From: Cristatella mucedo
Taxonomy: Eukaryota; Bryozoa; Phylactolaemata; Cristatellidae
DNA: 64,000 nt
Direction: 5' to 3'
NCBI GenBank assembly: GCA_009760855.2
Contig: WPIO01000001.1
Coordinates: 5,478,001 to 5,542,000, forward strand
Part shown: positions 22,619 through 34,590 of the stretch, one piece after another
How positions within the stretch are numbered: the first letter of the stretch is position 1
Layout of the letters: every line of letters begins with the position of its first letter
Notes under the pieces: generated by a model
The model's database searches: none
The model's input: only the letters and a program-made list of their open reading frames with translations
What the model was told of the DNA's origin: nothing
Program-made: the position numbers and the translations under genes

Positions 22619-24180
22619 TTCGCCTTGCAGCCGCGCCACGCGTCAGGCTTTGTCGCCGCCAGGCGGTTCGAATGTTCAGCCTCGCGTCGAGCTTGACCGG
22701 ACGTTCGCATTCGCTGTCAGTTGCCAGACGAGAGGTACTTGCGTTACAAATAACAGCACGCTGTAGCCACCGGCCAATAGCTTGCACTCAACGTCTAGCT
22801 AGCCGGCGCCGCCGATAAATGTACAGCGTACCGGGTCGTTACCCGATAGCAACGCGAGCAAGCGCCGATTTAGCTGCGGGATACGCACCGCGCATACGCC
22901 GCCTTCAGTTCTCTCCGCCACGCGGGCCGCTTGATGCTCGCTTGCAGATCGAAGGTCATTTGAAGCTTTCAGCACGCTTTGTGCGTCCTTGACTAAGTTG
23001 ACACTCGACATGTGGCCATCTGACAGCTTGCCGCAAAGTGCTGTCATTTCAAAAGCTATCTAACGCTCGCTGCTCGTATTTAAAAACTACGCTGCGCTAA
23101 TATTCTGCACGAATACAACTTTGCGGTGTGAATTGATAACAGAAAAGGTAGTGCGCAAAAGAAAAGTATACTCCGGCACATAATGGCTTTGCGAAAATCC
23201 GCACGCCACCGATCGGTGCACAACTCGAGGTTAAGAAACCTGCTCAAACACTCTCCGTTCACCTTCGCGTTAACGCCACTTGCGCCGAGAATTCAGACTC
23301 GTCACTCCGTCATACTCGGCGGCGGGGGCGGGGTCAACGACGAAATTGAGATCTCGCGACTGCAAGGTTCGGCGTGCCTCCTCCGCCCCTCCATATTGCG
23401 CCCACTTACCCCTGCACGCAGCCTAGAAGCGCTTTATTGCTGTTTTTCTCGGCCGAGTGCTGTCGTCAAAATAACTTGGCGAGCCCTGAGCTCACAGCTT
23501 GCGGCTCAGCTTCCGCGGGGCGCCTCGCTCGGAGCACCGCGCAGCCAGCCCAGCGCTTTTGTGGCCCGGATTCACACCCCTCCAGTTCGCGTAATTTAAA
23601 CGCCCGCTGTTGTTCGCGTGGAGTTGGTGGTGAGAATATGCCGGGCGCGCGCAAGGAAAGCCGCACTGCTATGCACCAGTCGCTCGCCGTCGTTCAGCGA
23701 GCGCTTTCGGTTGGTGAAGTTTAATGGCTGCCCCGCTAGCAATCGCCGGTAGCACCTCGCTCTCGCGGCGGCCTTCGCGTGCAGCCGATCTCGCCAATGG
23801 CGCTCGTTCGCACGCTGCCGCTGCGCGCTAGAGCGTTGACCGGCAAGGATAAGTCGGCGCTCGGAGATAAAGTGGTCATTTAATGCCAACGATGCGCGTA
23901 GAGAGAGCGAGATTGAGAGGGGATCGACAGTCCAGCCCTGACAGCGGAAGCGGAAAGAGCGAGCAGCAAGCGAGCTGAAGCTGACGGGATATTTGGGTCC
24001 AAGAGTCAGGCGGTCAGCGCCAGACGCTTGGCCTGTTCGCTGGGAGTGGCAGAACTGGGGGACGACACTCGCAAGTGCCCGCTGCGCGATTGCCTGGGCA
24101 GCCAGAGTGCATCCGGTTTCACCCGGCTGGGAGAGCTGGGAGCGCCGGCGGCGGCCGCTTCGTCTGCAGAGTAGCTCGGG

Positions 24181-24234
24181 GCTCGCTCCGTAGCGGCGGC
24201 GGCGTCCGATGGCCGCCGCCGCTACGGAGCGAGC
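24181..24234. other. Perfect 23-base-pair GC-rich hairpin
   Basis: 24181-24203 is the exact reverse complement of 24212-24234, with an 8-base loop. No T-run follows, so it does not look like a simple terminator. Confidence 0.9.
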
Positions 24235-24440
24235 GCGATAGGCAAAGCCTCGCTCTCGTGCTCAGCGCCTGCTGGGTCGACGGCACTAGTGCAGCTCACT
24301 CCGCAGCAGAAGAAAATGCGTCGCTTCGCGCACGCAGCAGCAGCTGCTGCGCTGCACTTTATGACGAGGCGCTCCAAGCTGACGTCTCGGTACGACGCCG
24401 CCGTCGAGCTTTGATGAGGCCCTTTGATTGCTCTTTCTTG

Positions 24441-24600
24441 TAGGGCCGCGATGGCCCACGCGGTAAGGTGCTCGCTCTTCAGCACCGAGGTCGCGGATTC
24501 GAATCCAGTATCCAGGGCTTTTCCTTGATTGCCAACTGCAAGCGGCGGCGACGGCCGTTAAGGCTCTTCTGTCGCTATGCAAATAAGGATGGTATATCAG
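24441..24600 (+). mobile_element. SINE-1-related copy
   Basis: Plus-strand head (GATGGCCCACGCGGTAAGGT, GGATTCGAATCC) and a body with GGCTCTTCTGTCGCTATGCA. More CpG-rich than other copies, perhaps an older subfamily or one in an unmethylated context. Confidence 0.7.
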
Positions 24601-25750
24601 CGGATGTAATATTTTTTTTAATGTACCCGCCTGTGCTCCAGTCTGCTTTGCACTGCACCTGCGCACTGGCCGTGTCTCTCGCGAACTGTTGCAAGTGCAC
24701 TCGCAGCGCCGGAAAATTCGCAACTGTGACCTGTACCGTCTGTCAAAAGAGCGTTCGTTTTCGCTGACCCACTATACTCGGCCGGTGCAACCGCACGCGC
24801 CAACCAAATGCAGCTCTAGAACGCGCGACAGCTAGACAAATGCCACCGCAGCCGCCGCCGCAGCTGCCGCATCAGAATAAGAAGCAGCAGCATCAGTGCA
24901 GGTTTAGGCCGCGTGCATAGCGGCTTTTAATCTTCGCGAATTCGGCTCACGCGCTAGCTCCCCATCTGTTGTAGTGAGCCAAGATTTTAGCGAGCAGCGT
25001 GTTTCCGCGTCCCGGTAGCAGCCGCTGGCAAAACGGCTGAAAAGAAGAGTAACGAGAGAAGCGGTGCCTTGATGAGCATATCACTCCTTGCCTCTGCGTA
25101 GTCGGTTGGATTTGGTCTTGTATGCGACATAAATCTTCAATTTTGTTCTAGTATATTAAAATGCGTTCGCTTTCCCGATACTGTTCGCCGTCCAATGCTG
25201 CCACGCAAGGCCCAGTCCACGCTTGTAGATATTTTTGAGCGAGTCGCAACGGCAGGCCGGCAGGCCGGAGCTAGCACGAAGCATATGCTCGGCAGCGATG
25301 GCTAGACTGCGGCGGAACGGCAATAAAGAGACCCTCGTCGCCAAGCACCGCCTGCGTGCGAGCGAGAAGCACAGACCTGCACAAACCAAATGCGCCTCTC
25401 CCACCAAGGAGCCGCTGCTTCGTACGTAAGAGAGCTGCTGCTGTGGCGCTTTCGTCACGGCGCCATCGTCCCTCCGGGAATTCTGTGGCTCACTGCTCGC
25501 TGCAGGTCTCACTGCCTGAGGAGATTCTCGCAGTCGGTGCAAAGCTCCACCGCAAGGCTTGTCTGTTGCGAGCGTCGCAAAACCGCCCACGCTACACCAC
25601 TCGTTCTCGATCGGGGCTCCTACCCAGCATGCGACTTAGCGACTTCCTGTCCTGCCGCAGACCTTCGCGTCTCTCATTCTCTTGCTCAGGCTTACCTATA
25701 GGAAGTGCATGCGTGCACGCATTCCATCGTCAGTTTTCGCGTCGTACCAG

Positions 25751-25752
<2 letters not shown>

Positions 25753-25801
<49 letters not shown>
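25753..25801. repeat. (CT)n microsatellite
   Basis: Uninterrupted CT repeat of about 48 bases. Confidence 0.97.
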
Positions 25802-25803
<2 letters not shown>

Positions 25804-26694
25804 GAGCTGCGCCCATAATCGACTAGAAATCCTTCGAAGATAGTGCCTGCAGTCCGTACGCTCTCAAAACGTCAAAATCACTCTCGGCTGACATCACGAC
25901 ATTCACTGACCCGACGAAACTTTAATAAGAGAAATACAACAGCGAATCTCGCATGCACTTTTTGCTTCACTAACATTCTTAGCGACATTTTCGAGCACCT
26001 TCATCTTGCCTGGCTAACTTAATTTCGGAGGGGCGACAAGGGTCGCCATGCGGCAGATTCTAGAACGTCCTGCGGAGCGTCTACGACGCCGGCCTCGACG
26101 ACGCTAGCCGCTCGCTCAAGGTCGCCGCAGGCGTTACGCTCCGCTGAAACGAGCTCGTTTCTTCGCAGAGCTCGGCGCTACGACACCGCAGCCGAGGGTT
26201 CCTCTAGCGCGCAGCCGGAAAGGCTCGCTGGGGCGGACCTGGCGCTACAGCGAGCCGTCAGTGCACTATTCTGCTGCCCGTCCGAGCGACATCGCAATCC
26301 CGTACGAGCGCTGACGCGTAAAGAGACTCCGCGCCGACAGTAGTGAATCAGCCGAAACACTGCCCGACCAGCCGTCGCGGTCGATTAATTGTGCTCGCTG
26401 ACAATGCTCACCGTCCCCCCACCTCGGATCGCGGGGTGCAATCGTGCACCCCGATGTAGGCAGCCACGGAGATCGGATGCGCTACGCTCTTCGTCTGCTT
26501 TAACTAGTTGATAGGCGTACAATATCAAATGCGGACCGCCGCCAAGCATTGCCTATAGTCGATGATCAGCGATGAATCACAAGAGTGAAAGAGAGACAGA
26601 GAGAGAGAGAGAGAGAGAGCGTGCAGCCAGCACTAATCTGGACGCTCCTATCCTCAGCGTGCAGTTACAAACGCACCACAGCGGCTTCTCACCC

Positions 26695-26800
26695 AAGTCC
26701 GTTAGGCCGAAAACACGGCGCCCGTACTAGTCCTGGCCGACGCGCGACGACGAATGTCGCGGTGAGGCCTGAACCTTGACGCGCCTTTAGTGACTTGTCG
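26695..26800 (+). repeat. Repeat C fragment
   Basis: TACTAGTCCTGGCCGACGCG and CGACGAATGTCGCGGTGAGG, then CTGAACCTTGA, align with the second unit near 61480-61520. Confidence 0.45.
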
Positions 26801-27011
26801 GTGCAGAATCAAGGCACGCACGTACGCCGCGGTGACGGAACACGGCTGCAGTAAGAGAGCTCCCGTATCTACATATATGTGAAGTCCGTAGCCGCAGCGT
26901 CGAGCGGTACGTTCGTCAGCCAGATACAGCGAGATACAAGCTCCAAGCACTGGCCGCAGCGTACAAGAACTCTCGTTCGGCGCCCCGAGCGCAGATCAGC
27001 TGCCTGGCTTG

Positions 27012-27500
27012 AATGTAATGCTGCATCTCCGTCTGTAACTCCACAAAGCCACAAAGACTGAGTGGGTGCTCCGCATGAGTGCTTTCTATAGCACCCTCAA
27101 AGCCTGTGCGGCTTTCGGTACCCTTGCGGTAGCCAACAGGCTTCATAATAAAAATAATTGTTGATTCAGCAACCTCTTTTCTATAGCAACAGAAGGGCCT
27201 TTACGGCTATCACCACCGCTTGCAGCGGCATCAGTGATCGCCCACCACAAGATTCGAACCCACGACGTCGGGACCGAAGTAGTGAAAAGCAACCACCTCA
27301 CCTAGTGCGCTATCATGGTATCTCACGCAGCAATGAGAAAGTGAGAAGCATAGCTGAGTCAGGATGGTAATTGAGGTAGTAAGTAGCTTGGAAGTCGCTG
27401 CTCAAGATGACTGTAAAGTACGTTCCCCACTCGGCAGCTGTAGAGTGATGCCGCTGCGTAAGAAACTTTGGGTACAACTCGACAGCCTATCTCAAGCCTA
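27012..27500 (-). mobile_element. LINE-B 3' fragment split by a SINE
   Basis: 27012-27146 is the 3'UTR (CATCTCCGTCTGTAACTCCA) and 27323-27500 the end of the ORF. SINE-1 sits between. The break falls inside CTTCAT/CTCACG, which is contiguous in the copy at 16.4 kb. Confidence 0.8.
27147..27322 (-). mobile_element. SINE-1 copy inside LINE-B
   Basis: Complete head-to-tail element between the two halves of the LINE-B fragment at 27.0-27.5 kb; A-rich tail at 27147-27156. Confidence 0.85.
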
Positions 27501-30111
27501 AAGGCCAACTGACTGAATATCGCGTGACTTTGGTTTTTTCTTTGCCGTCTAGTCATTGATTATAACATAATCGGCCGACGAAGGGCTCGTCGGAGCGCCT
27601 CAGCGGCTCGTCTCACGCTGTGTTGCTCAAAGCTCCGTGCGAAAGCGACTGAGTTATCTCCACTCGCCGTGGCATTTTAACCGCACGCGCCCCGCCCCGC
27701 CCCGCCCCCGCTCCCGCCCGTCGGACCCTAGCTGGTCACTTCGTTCACCATCGCGAAAAGCCAGAGCCCCTAGGCAGCCAGGCGGCCTAGATGCTGCCGA
27801 CTCGGCGTTCGGTGGCAATTCAACTTACGCGATTCCTGCGAACGCGCGGCACTCTCAAACTTCACGGAAACGCAGAATTCACGACAATTCTGGCGATCCT
27901 GGCGTCGCCTCGATAAGTTCCGTGCACCATTACATCTTATCAAAAATTGTTTTCCAACCCGAATGATACTAAAATATTCGGAACCTTGGTTCGGCAAATT
28001 TCGTGCCAGTTGTCAGTTTGCAACAGCCTTTTAAGGGCAACGTAAGCCCAAAAGGCGCTGCGCACTATGCGTTTACTTTTAGCAAGGCGTAATGCCGTCT
28101 CCTGGAAGACCACGCGGACGTATGGAGGATTTGCTAGTATTCCATCGCTCCGCGTTTCAGCTTAGATGCTGCTAAATAGCCTCGATCTGAAGAAAGTATC
28201 CGCAGTAACTCGCTGAGCGTCAGGCCTCGGCACCGCACAGTCAGCCCACAGTTCCCAGAGGGGCTATCATTTTCGTAAGTGCCTGATCCTATCTCTGAGC
28301 TGCTCGGGGGGGGGGAGGGGAGAAATTCTTTTTAAACATCGGTTTGAAGAGACTTGCCGCGCGGCGCGGCTGGCGACAGCAGCAGTAAAGCTCGCTCTCC
28401 GAATGGCTAGGAGGACACTCACTCGCGATTTGAGACAGCTCGATTAAAAGAGGCTTCCAGTCGGCTCTTCCCTTCAGCTCGGAGAGCGGCATCCTCTCCA
28501 AAATGAGAAATGCCTACTTTTAGAAAGGCTAAAAGGAACTTCTGGGCGAGCATGCCTTCGGCACGCAGCTTCAAAGTGCTTCTGTAGTGGGGGCTCGTGG
28601 GCGCGCGACGGCGGCGCGACGAAGAGCGAAGCCCCCCCCCACCGGAGAGTTGTCGCATTGTCGACGACGGCTGTATTGTATCGCGTACTGGCAACATAAG
28701 CGAGCGAGCGTACACACTGATAGTGGCCGTCGTGCGTGCTGCTCCGGAGCACGTGGTGCTAAGAGAGAAGAGAGTAAATAGTGTGCGTGCAGACCGACGC
28801 ACAGGCAGAAAGTGAATTTCGCAGCAGGGAACGCGTCACGTGCCGGCTAGAGCGCGCCCGCTGGACGGACGGAAGTCGGCTGGGGGGGCGGAACCACGTG
28901 ACGGCGATGACACGCCCACACTTCTTCAGAGGACGCAATCAATTGTTTTTCTTTCAGTCTCCTCCGCTAGCGTGGACATGCAGCCCGGGCGTGTCCAGCA
29001 AATTTTAGCTCCCTTATTAAGTTGAGGACTAGACATACAGCCCCTGTTGCCCCTTCCTCCACCACCGCTACCCCACGCGCCCGCGGTTTAGTCAGCGTCG
29101 GCCGCACCTAATGCTATAAATAACAATTGTAACGATAAGACGATTGCATAGGAACCTGCCTGAAATATATCTCTTCTTAGGCACTAATCGTAGAGTGTGC
29201 AGGAAAAAACGAGCATGTCAAGTACGTGTATATCGTAGGGAATACTGAAACTCGTTGCAGTTGCAGCCGCGTTAAAAACTAGATGAAAGTGTACAAAACT
29301 TGCATTGGATTCTAAGAGAACCGAACCTGCGTCCGTGCGCTTTGTATGTGCCACGTAGCTGGCGCCCAAGACCTTGGTCGTTAAAGACGAGCGCCTTTCC
29401 TCTCGGCCAAACCAGGGCGGCTTTGAAGGCACCAGAGGTGCGAAAGACACTTACGGGTGCATGACGGGAGCGTCGCGCCTCGGTTCCAGACAGCGCACGG
29501 GCAGACCAAGCCATTTATCTTAAGATCGATAATAATAATAATGACGCATCACGCCACACACTTCAGGGTAAGTCTACATTTTACTTTTAGCCAAAATGGC
29601 CGGGCCAGGTTTTAGTGTGAACACATTTTATAGAGAGCCTCGACCTAGCTAAAGCCATTTTCTAATAAGAACGCAAGGAATATATTTACGCAGTGGACCT
29701 CGATACACCGAATACGAACGGATAGATTGCATTAGCGAGTGTAATCAGATGGATGATCATTTTACGTCATATTAGTACGGCTGTAGGTTTCGTTAAAATA
29801 ATTTTGACCTGTGACGTAGAACGACGGTAACCAGAAGCTTTCTTCTCTCTTCCCAAGACGATAGTCATTGAGCAAATCCTTATCTTATTTCTAAGTTTGA
29901 GAAAAAAAATTCTGCACCGTTTTTTCATTAAATCATTATTAAATTCATTAAATTATTGTTTTATCAAGTTATTATTAAAATCACCCCACGTGAACTGTTT
30001 CCTCAACCTTATAATGCAAGCATAAATGCACACTCTTGTTTTTAAAACATGGCTAAGAACGCCACTGACGTTAACTGATACTGTCGCTGTATGCCTTCAT
30101 CATTTTAAGCT
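27501..30111. other. No gene supported; CpG-rich to AT-rich transition
   Basis: CpG-rich to about 29.1 kb, with a G-run at 28308-28317, then AT-rich with a possible tRNA-like SINE head near 29.3 kb. I see no exon with supporting splice sites. Confidence 0.45.
29310..29425 (-). mobile_element. Possible tRNA-like SINE head
   Basis: The minus strand has TGGTTTGGCCGAGAGGAAAG and, further on, GCAGGTTCGGTTCTC, spaced as in a tRNA with a long variable arm. It resembles the head of the element at 47.3 kb. A tRNA pseudogene is the alternative. Confidence 0.35.
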
Positions 30112-30265
30112 CAACCATTGACGCCCAAGGCGTTAAGGTGCTCGCTCGCTCTTCGTGACCCAGGTCATGGTTTTAGTCCTGCAGTTGGCGACCCTTTACT
30201 GCCCGCTACAAGCGGCTCTTCCGTAGCTTTGTAGATGAGGCTGCTTCATTAGCTAATCTTTAAAT
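30112..30265 (+). mobile_element. Degenerate SINE-1 copy
   Basis: Recognisable by AAGGTGCTCGCTCGCTCTTC, a decayed B box and AAGCGGCTCTTCCGTAGC. Old copy, 280 bases before a better one. Confidence 0.5.
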
Positions 30266-30546
30266 TATTGTTACCGGTATATAACTTGAAAAATATACAC
30301 CGCGACCAACTAGATTAAGCTGTGGTCGTTTTGTCGTCGAGAAGATTTGAAGAGTTCCCTGTGGAAGAAGGCGAGATCCGCTGGCTTAGCGCTTCGTTCG
30401 AATTTACTCACCTGTCTTACCGACAACTTGCCAGTGCTAAATGCACCAAAATCCCACAGCGTAGCGTGTGAGCTCTTATGCAGGGCTTATGACGGTCATC
30501 GCGCGAAATAGGTAAGAGCAACGTAAAACGGCTTGATGAGATTTTG

Positions 30547-30725
30547 TGAGCCGTGATGGCACACTAGGTAATGTGGTTGCTTTTCTTGACCTCAGTCCCG
30601 AGGTCATGGGTTCGAATCCTGCTGTGGGCGATCCTTAATCACCGTTGCAAGCGGTGGTGATAGCCATAAAGGCTCTTCTGTTGCTATGCACAAGAGCCTG
30701 CTAGATCAGCTATTCTTGAATAAAA
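30547..30725 (+). mobile_element. SINE-1 copy (tRNA-derived)
   Basis: Plus-strand, near full-length: GATGGCACACTAGGTAATGT, GGGTTCGAATCC, GCAAGCGGTGGTGATAGCC, then a short A-rich end. Confidence 0.85.
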
Positions 30726-31242
30726 TGAGCCAACGCGCTCTGGCAAGTTAGTGGCAGTTGACGACAGAAAGTGCTAGAAGACGCATTACTAGAAGCCTCA
30801 GCCAGAGCCAGTAGCTCCTCTGGCTTCACTGTGCGGATATAGCGTGGCTCCAGCATGAACCGCAGTGGCTGACTCGTACTGCCCCGATTTGGAGCAGCAT
30901 TTTTTCTTATTTCCACGCCGTCTTTTGCGTCCCGTACATTCAAATTGCACGAAAAACATTACGAAAGTCACGCGTCAGGGGACGAATCCAGCTGACGCTG
31001 TGCTGATAAAAGTGGCAAGTCGCTCCTCCGCGGTGCGCTCTGACTCGTCGGACAAGTGAAACTATGTTTACCTCCTTTTGAAGAGCCTGGTGATGGGTCC
31101 TAAAGGCTCCTGACTGGCTGGCTTAAGTCGCTTGAAGGGCAACACATCCCAGCTACCTCGACGTCTGGTGACCGTCGCCCCAGCCTTTTGCCGGCATCGG
31201 AGTTGCTTGCATCCGACGTGCAATTTTCCTATCGCACTGAAG

Positions 31243-31333
31243 ATACACGGATACAGACGCCACAGCGCCTGCCACTTTCAAAGATGCACAGCTCGTCGCG
31301 GCTAGTACACTACAGGATACGCCCGGCGACGAG
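31243..31333 (+). CDS. Candidate internal exon, unknown protein
   Basis: Bounded by a pyrimidine-rich acceptor ending GAAG and a consensus donor GAG|GTAAGT. The 91 bases give one leading base plus 30 open codons with coding-like composition (YTDTDATAPATFKDAQLVAA...). A second acceptor (GATACAG) would start it at 31257. No family recognised. Its exit phase (0) does not match the entry phase of the other candidate plus-strand exons, so they are not direct neighbours in one transcript. Confidence 0.35.
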
Positions 31334-34039
31334 GTAAGTTACTTCCGGCTACCGAGCTACACCGCGTTATTTTTAAAGGCCTCTCTCGTACCGCGCCGGA
31401 CTCCGTGAGCACCATTCATCAACAAAATGAACTGACCTGCGAGCCAGAAGCAGCGATTCCGCTGAGTTTACCTCGTCATTTTAAGGGCGGAGATTCGCTA
31501 GGTGCTTGCTTTTAGGTGTAGTATCCCACATTGCAGGCACTGCATCCGCTTATGCTACGAGACGAGCGCGGAAAGTTGGAAACTGTTCGATTTAAAAATG
31601 ATAGTAACAATGTCACCGTTCCATTCAGCGGTGTTTGATTCTGAGACAAGTGCTGCGGCCGATCCAGCTGCCTTGGCTAAATGCTTACGGAGTGGAGGCG
31701 GCCATGCCTCGGCAGCACTTCCTCTTCCAAAACGTTCCTGTTGCCTTCGAGCCACTATCCCCCGGAAACTGCGGCCTACAGCTATCCAGCGCTGTACTGC
31801 TGACGCCTTCCGATCGAACGTTTCGGTCTGCACTTGAATCCCCAACTCAATTACCTTTGTCAGCACCTTATGACATGGCTTCCTCTATCGCTGCTCCGGA
31901 GCTGCCAGTTACAGCCGGTCAGAGATTACGAATCTGTCGACGAGGAGAGTTAAAGGGTAGACGTTTTATCCGAAGTACGAACTGTAAGCGCCGTCCAATC
32001 ACCAAGCTACTGCTCGCCTATAAAATATCCCTGCTGCTGTAGCATTGAGCCGGAGTTAAACCAGTTCGTTTGCTTTCGACTCGACACACTTTATCGATAC
32101 GACCCGGCATGATAAAGCGGAAGAAGAAACAACTGCTATCTCTTAGCGGATTAGATACGGTATCCTCCTTCGCCTACGTGTCCCATGTACTTTCTCCGAC
32201 ATGGGAACGGCTGCAGCAGGCGCGCCCGTAAACACAACCGACGCCGATACTCATAGGGCATGGTTTAGGCATAGAGCCGGCTCGCTTGCTGCTTGCTATA
32301 GGCGCAAGCGCACACAGTAAGGTGTCCCCATCAGGGTCACCAGCGTCTGCATATATTTACAGCTATCTTTACAGCTTAGGGTTTAGGATTCTAGGTGCAG
32401 TGTTTACAGCTTGTACGTTTTGCGTTTACGGTTTAAGGATTTAATGGTTAGATTTCGATTTATTTTGGGGTTTGAGTTTAGGTTTTAGGGTTTAGCGCTT
32501 TGGTTTTAAGGAGAAATTCTAAGCAGAAAATCTAGTTCAAACGTATTTATTTAGCTTAAATATTACCAGACGCTGGTGACCATGTTGAACAGCCTACTAT
32601 GGGCACAGTGTCCATAGCAGAAAGTGAGCAGGCTGTATGCATAAGCGAAGCCGTTTTAGCCGTCGCCTGTCATTCTGCCGCCACGGCATTTCAGCCGACC
32701 TCGATGTAAGCCTGTTCCATCTTCGACTTTGCAGCGGCGCTATCTCTCTGCGCGGCAAATTCGCCACAATGCGTGCGATCTCGCACTGTCTTCGCTCTCT
32801 TTTGGCGTCCGCGGGCGCACTTCCGGCGCTCTTCCCGGTACTCGGTCCGACCACTCAGCAAGCACCAAGCTCAGAGACGACGGCACAAATAGGCTGCCGG
32901 CCCAAGCAACCGGTATTTCGTGAAACCTCACAGAACTGTTCGAACCGTTGGCGGCAGTAGTAACTAATGCCTCGCAGCTTGACTCCCCAGAAGCGGTCCG
33001 CGTCGCAGCTGCCTTTTGAGCGAACCGAATCCTTACAATGCGCAGACGATTAATGAAATGAAAAAAAGTTCAAAAACGTAATTACGCAATAGGAATTAGT
33101 ACCCCCACTATATCTGTTGGCAAAAGAAATCAGTGCGTGTGCTTATCTATCTACCAATATTCAAAGTTACGTTTGTTAGATAGTCCGTTAGTAAGTTCAT
33201 TTGTCCGTCCCTGACGTCGCATTTACATTGAGTTTTTATGATGCATTTATAGTACGTGCATTGCGGTACTGCTGTAAGACAGTGGCTCTGGCGGTGGCTG
33301 TTCTCATCTGAGTCTCTCACGGAGACACAGCGAGCGCACTCGCGCGGTAAGCGAGACTCTCCTTTAGTACTCTCAACGGGCACATATATGGGAGACTCAT
33401 CAATAGCTGCAGATGACACGAAATATAATCTGCATTAGTGGTCTGACGCTGCGCCGCTTCAATGGCTTAACTATTGGCCACAGGCGATGCACGTACAGTA
33501 GTGTCAGGCGTTCGCTAATTGCAACAGCAGAAGACGCAGGCGCACACAGCGGCACTTCAATAGCGAACGCCAAAAACTGGGGCAAAGGGGAGACAATATG
33601 CTGATTCGTCTACGTAGCTGCAATGAGCACTCTCCTTGTTGAAATTGAAAATTAGAATGCTAGAACTTCAGCGGACCGTGAACTTCAGCAGTTGCTTAAA
33701 GAAGAGTGGTCGTAAATTCGAGCAGCTTTGCAGCTTTTCCCTCTGCTTTGCAGTCGCCCGAAGCGACGAGTGGAGCTGCCCGACTGGTGCTGTTCTCGCT
33801 TCGACCGGCTGCGTTGGCGTATTGGAACGCTGCCAAACAGAGAGAGCGCGGCCTCGCGAGCTCACCAGCCAACTCAGCGAACACTCCTCAGCGAACGCCT
33901 TCTAAAATAAAAGCTTTGAAGCTTTCCGCGGTTTTTCCCGCAGGTGCAAGCAAGTGTCGCACAAACGTAAATAAGCCAACGGCTGGACGAGTGGACTCGT
34001 AATGCACCGACACACTTACTCGAGGTGCCGTCTTACCCC
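31334..34039. other. No firm gene; TATA-containing segment and telomere-like stretch
   Basis: A plus-strand TATAAAAT at 32020-32027 is followed about 80 bases later by a 40-codon ORF starting MIKRKKKQLLSLSG. The segment before it (31.5-32.0 kb) is open in two frames but shows no domain. It could be an LTR-like promoter. Confidence 0.35.
32374..32512 (+). repeat. Degenerate telomere-like (TTTAGGG)-type stretch
   Basis: Contains CTTAGGGTTTAGGATTCTAG and GTTTAGGTTTTAGGGTTTAG, plus other GGTTTA-like words over about 140 bases. Only partial units, so it may simply be T/G-rich sequence. Confidence 0.4.
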
Positions 34040-34590
34040 TCGTATCATAAAACGAACTGCCGTTAAGTCACTCCTCATCCACCTGTGCTGGCTGCCCTAG
34101 AGCATCCTATCGACAAGGTTCTGTGACTCACCTTTAGAGAGCCCTTCAATCTTTTGCTACTGCCTACTAATGTGATAAATACTTAGTTCTAAGGCTTCGC
34201 ATCGAACCGCCTGCTCTTCTAAATCAAATCGCAAAAACTATGTCTACCCAAAGCCAACGGCAAATCTTTAAAAAACCGTACCTTCAGTTCGTATGCTCCC
34301 AAAGCCGGGAGCTCTCTTTTTCTCGATTGGCATCAGGACACCCTCGGATGAAACCCCACCTGTTTCTCACAGCATTAGCTCCGGCATTATGAATTGTCCT
34401 TTGCTGATATGGCTTGCTCTTCGTGAGCTTCTGCATGCTAAACTTGTGCACGTTATCACTAATTGGCACTCTTCCTTTCCAGCACACGGGAAGAACCTTT
34501 GAAAGAACTATATTGCTCTTTGAGAGCCACATGATTTATTTTTATTATGATTACTATTAATATTATTATCGTGTGGCACATAGTGGCACA
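34040..34590 (+). mobile_element. Degenerate LINE 3' end
   Basis: Traces of the reverse-transcriptase C-terminus (SSYAPKAG) after a decayed LHWLP-type motif, with AT-rich (TTATTA)-like tail at 34540-34572. Stops in all frames. Confidence 0.5.

Larger units (their letters stand above)
20170..26694. other. Long CpG-rich tract, no gene supported
   Basis: The highest G+C part of the window. It holds the three perfect hairpins, the (CG)n run, a SINE-1-related copy, a 9-base tandem (GCCTGGCAG, three units at about 20906) and a 13-base tandem at 21996-22022. Many long frames, including one of 204 codons on the minus strand at 22173-22787, are Arg/Ala-rich with no domain, which fits composition rather than coding. 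Confidence 0.5.

Noticed and set aside
22173-22787. 204-codon open frame on the minus strand
   Set aside because: Arg/Ala-rich, overlaps long frames in other phases in a CpG-rich tract, no domain and no splice support; explained by composition.
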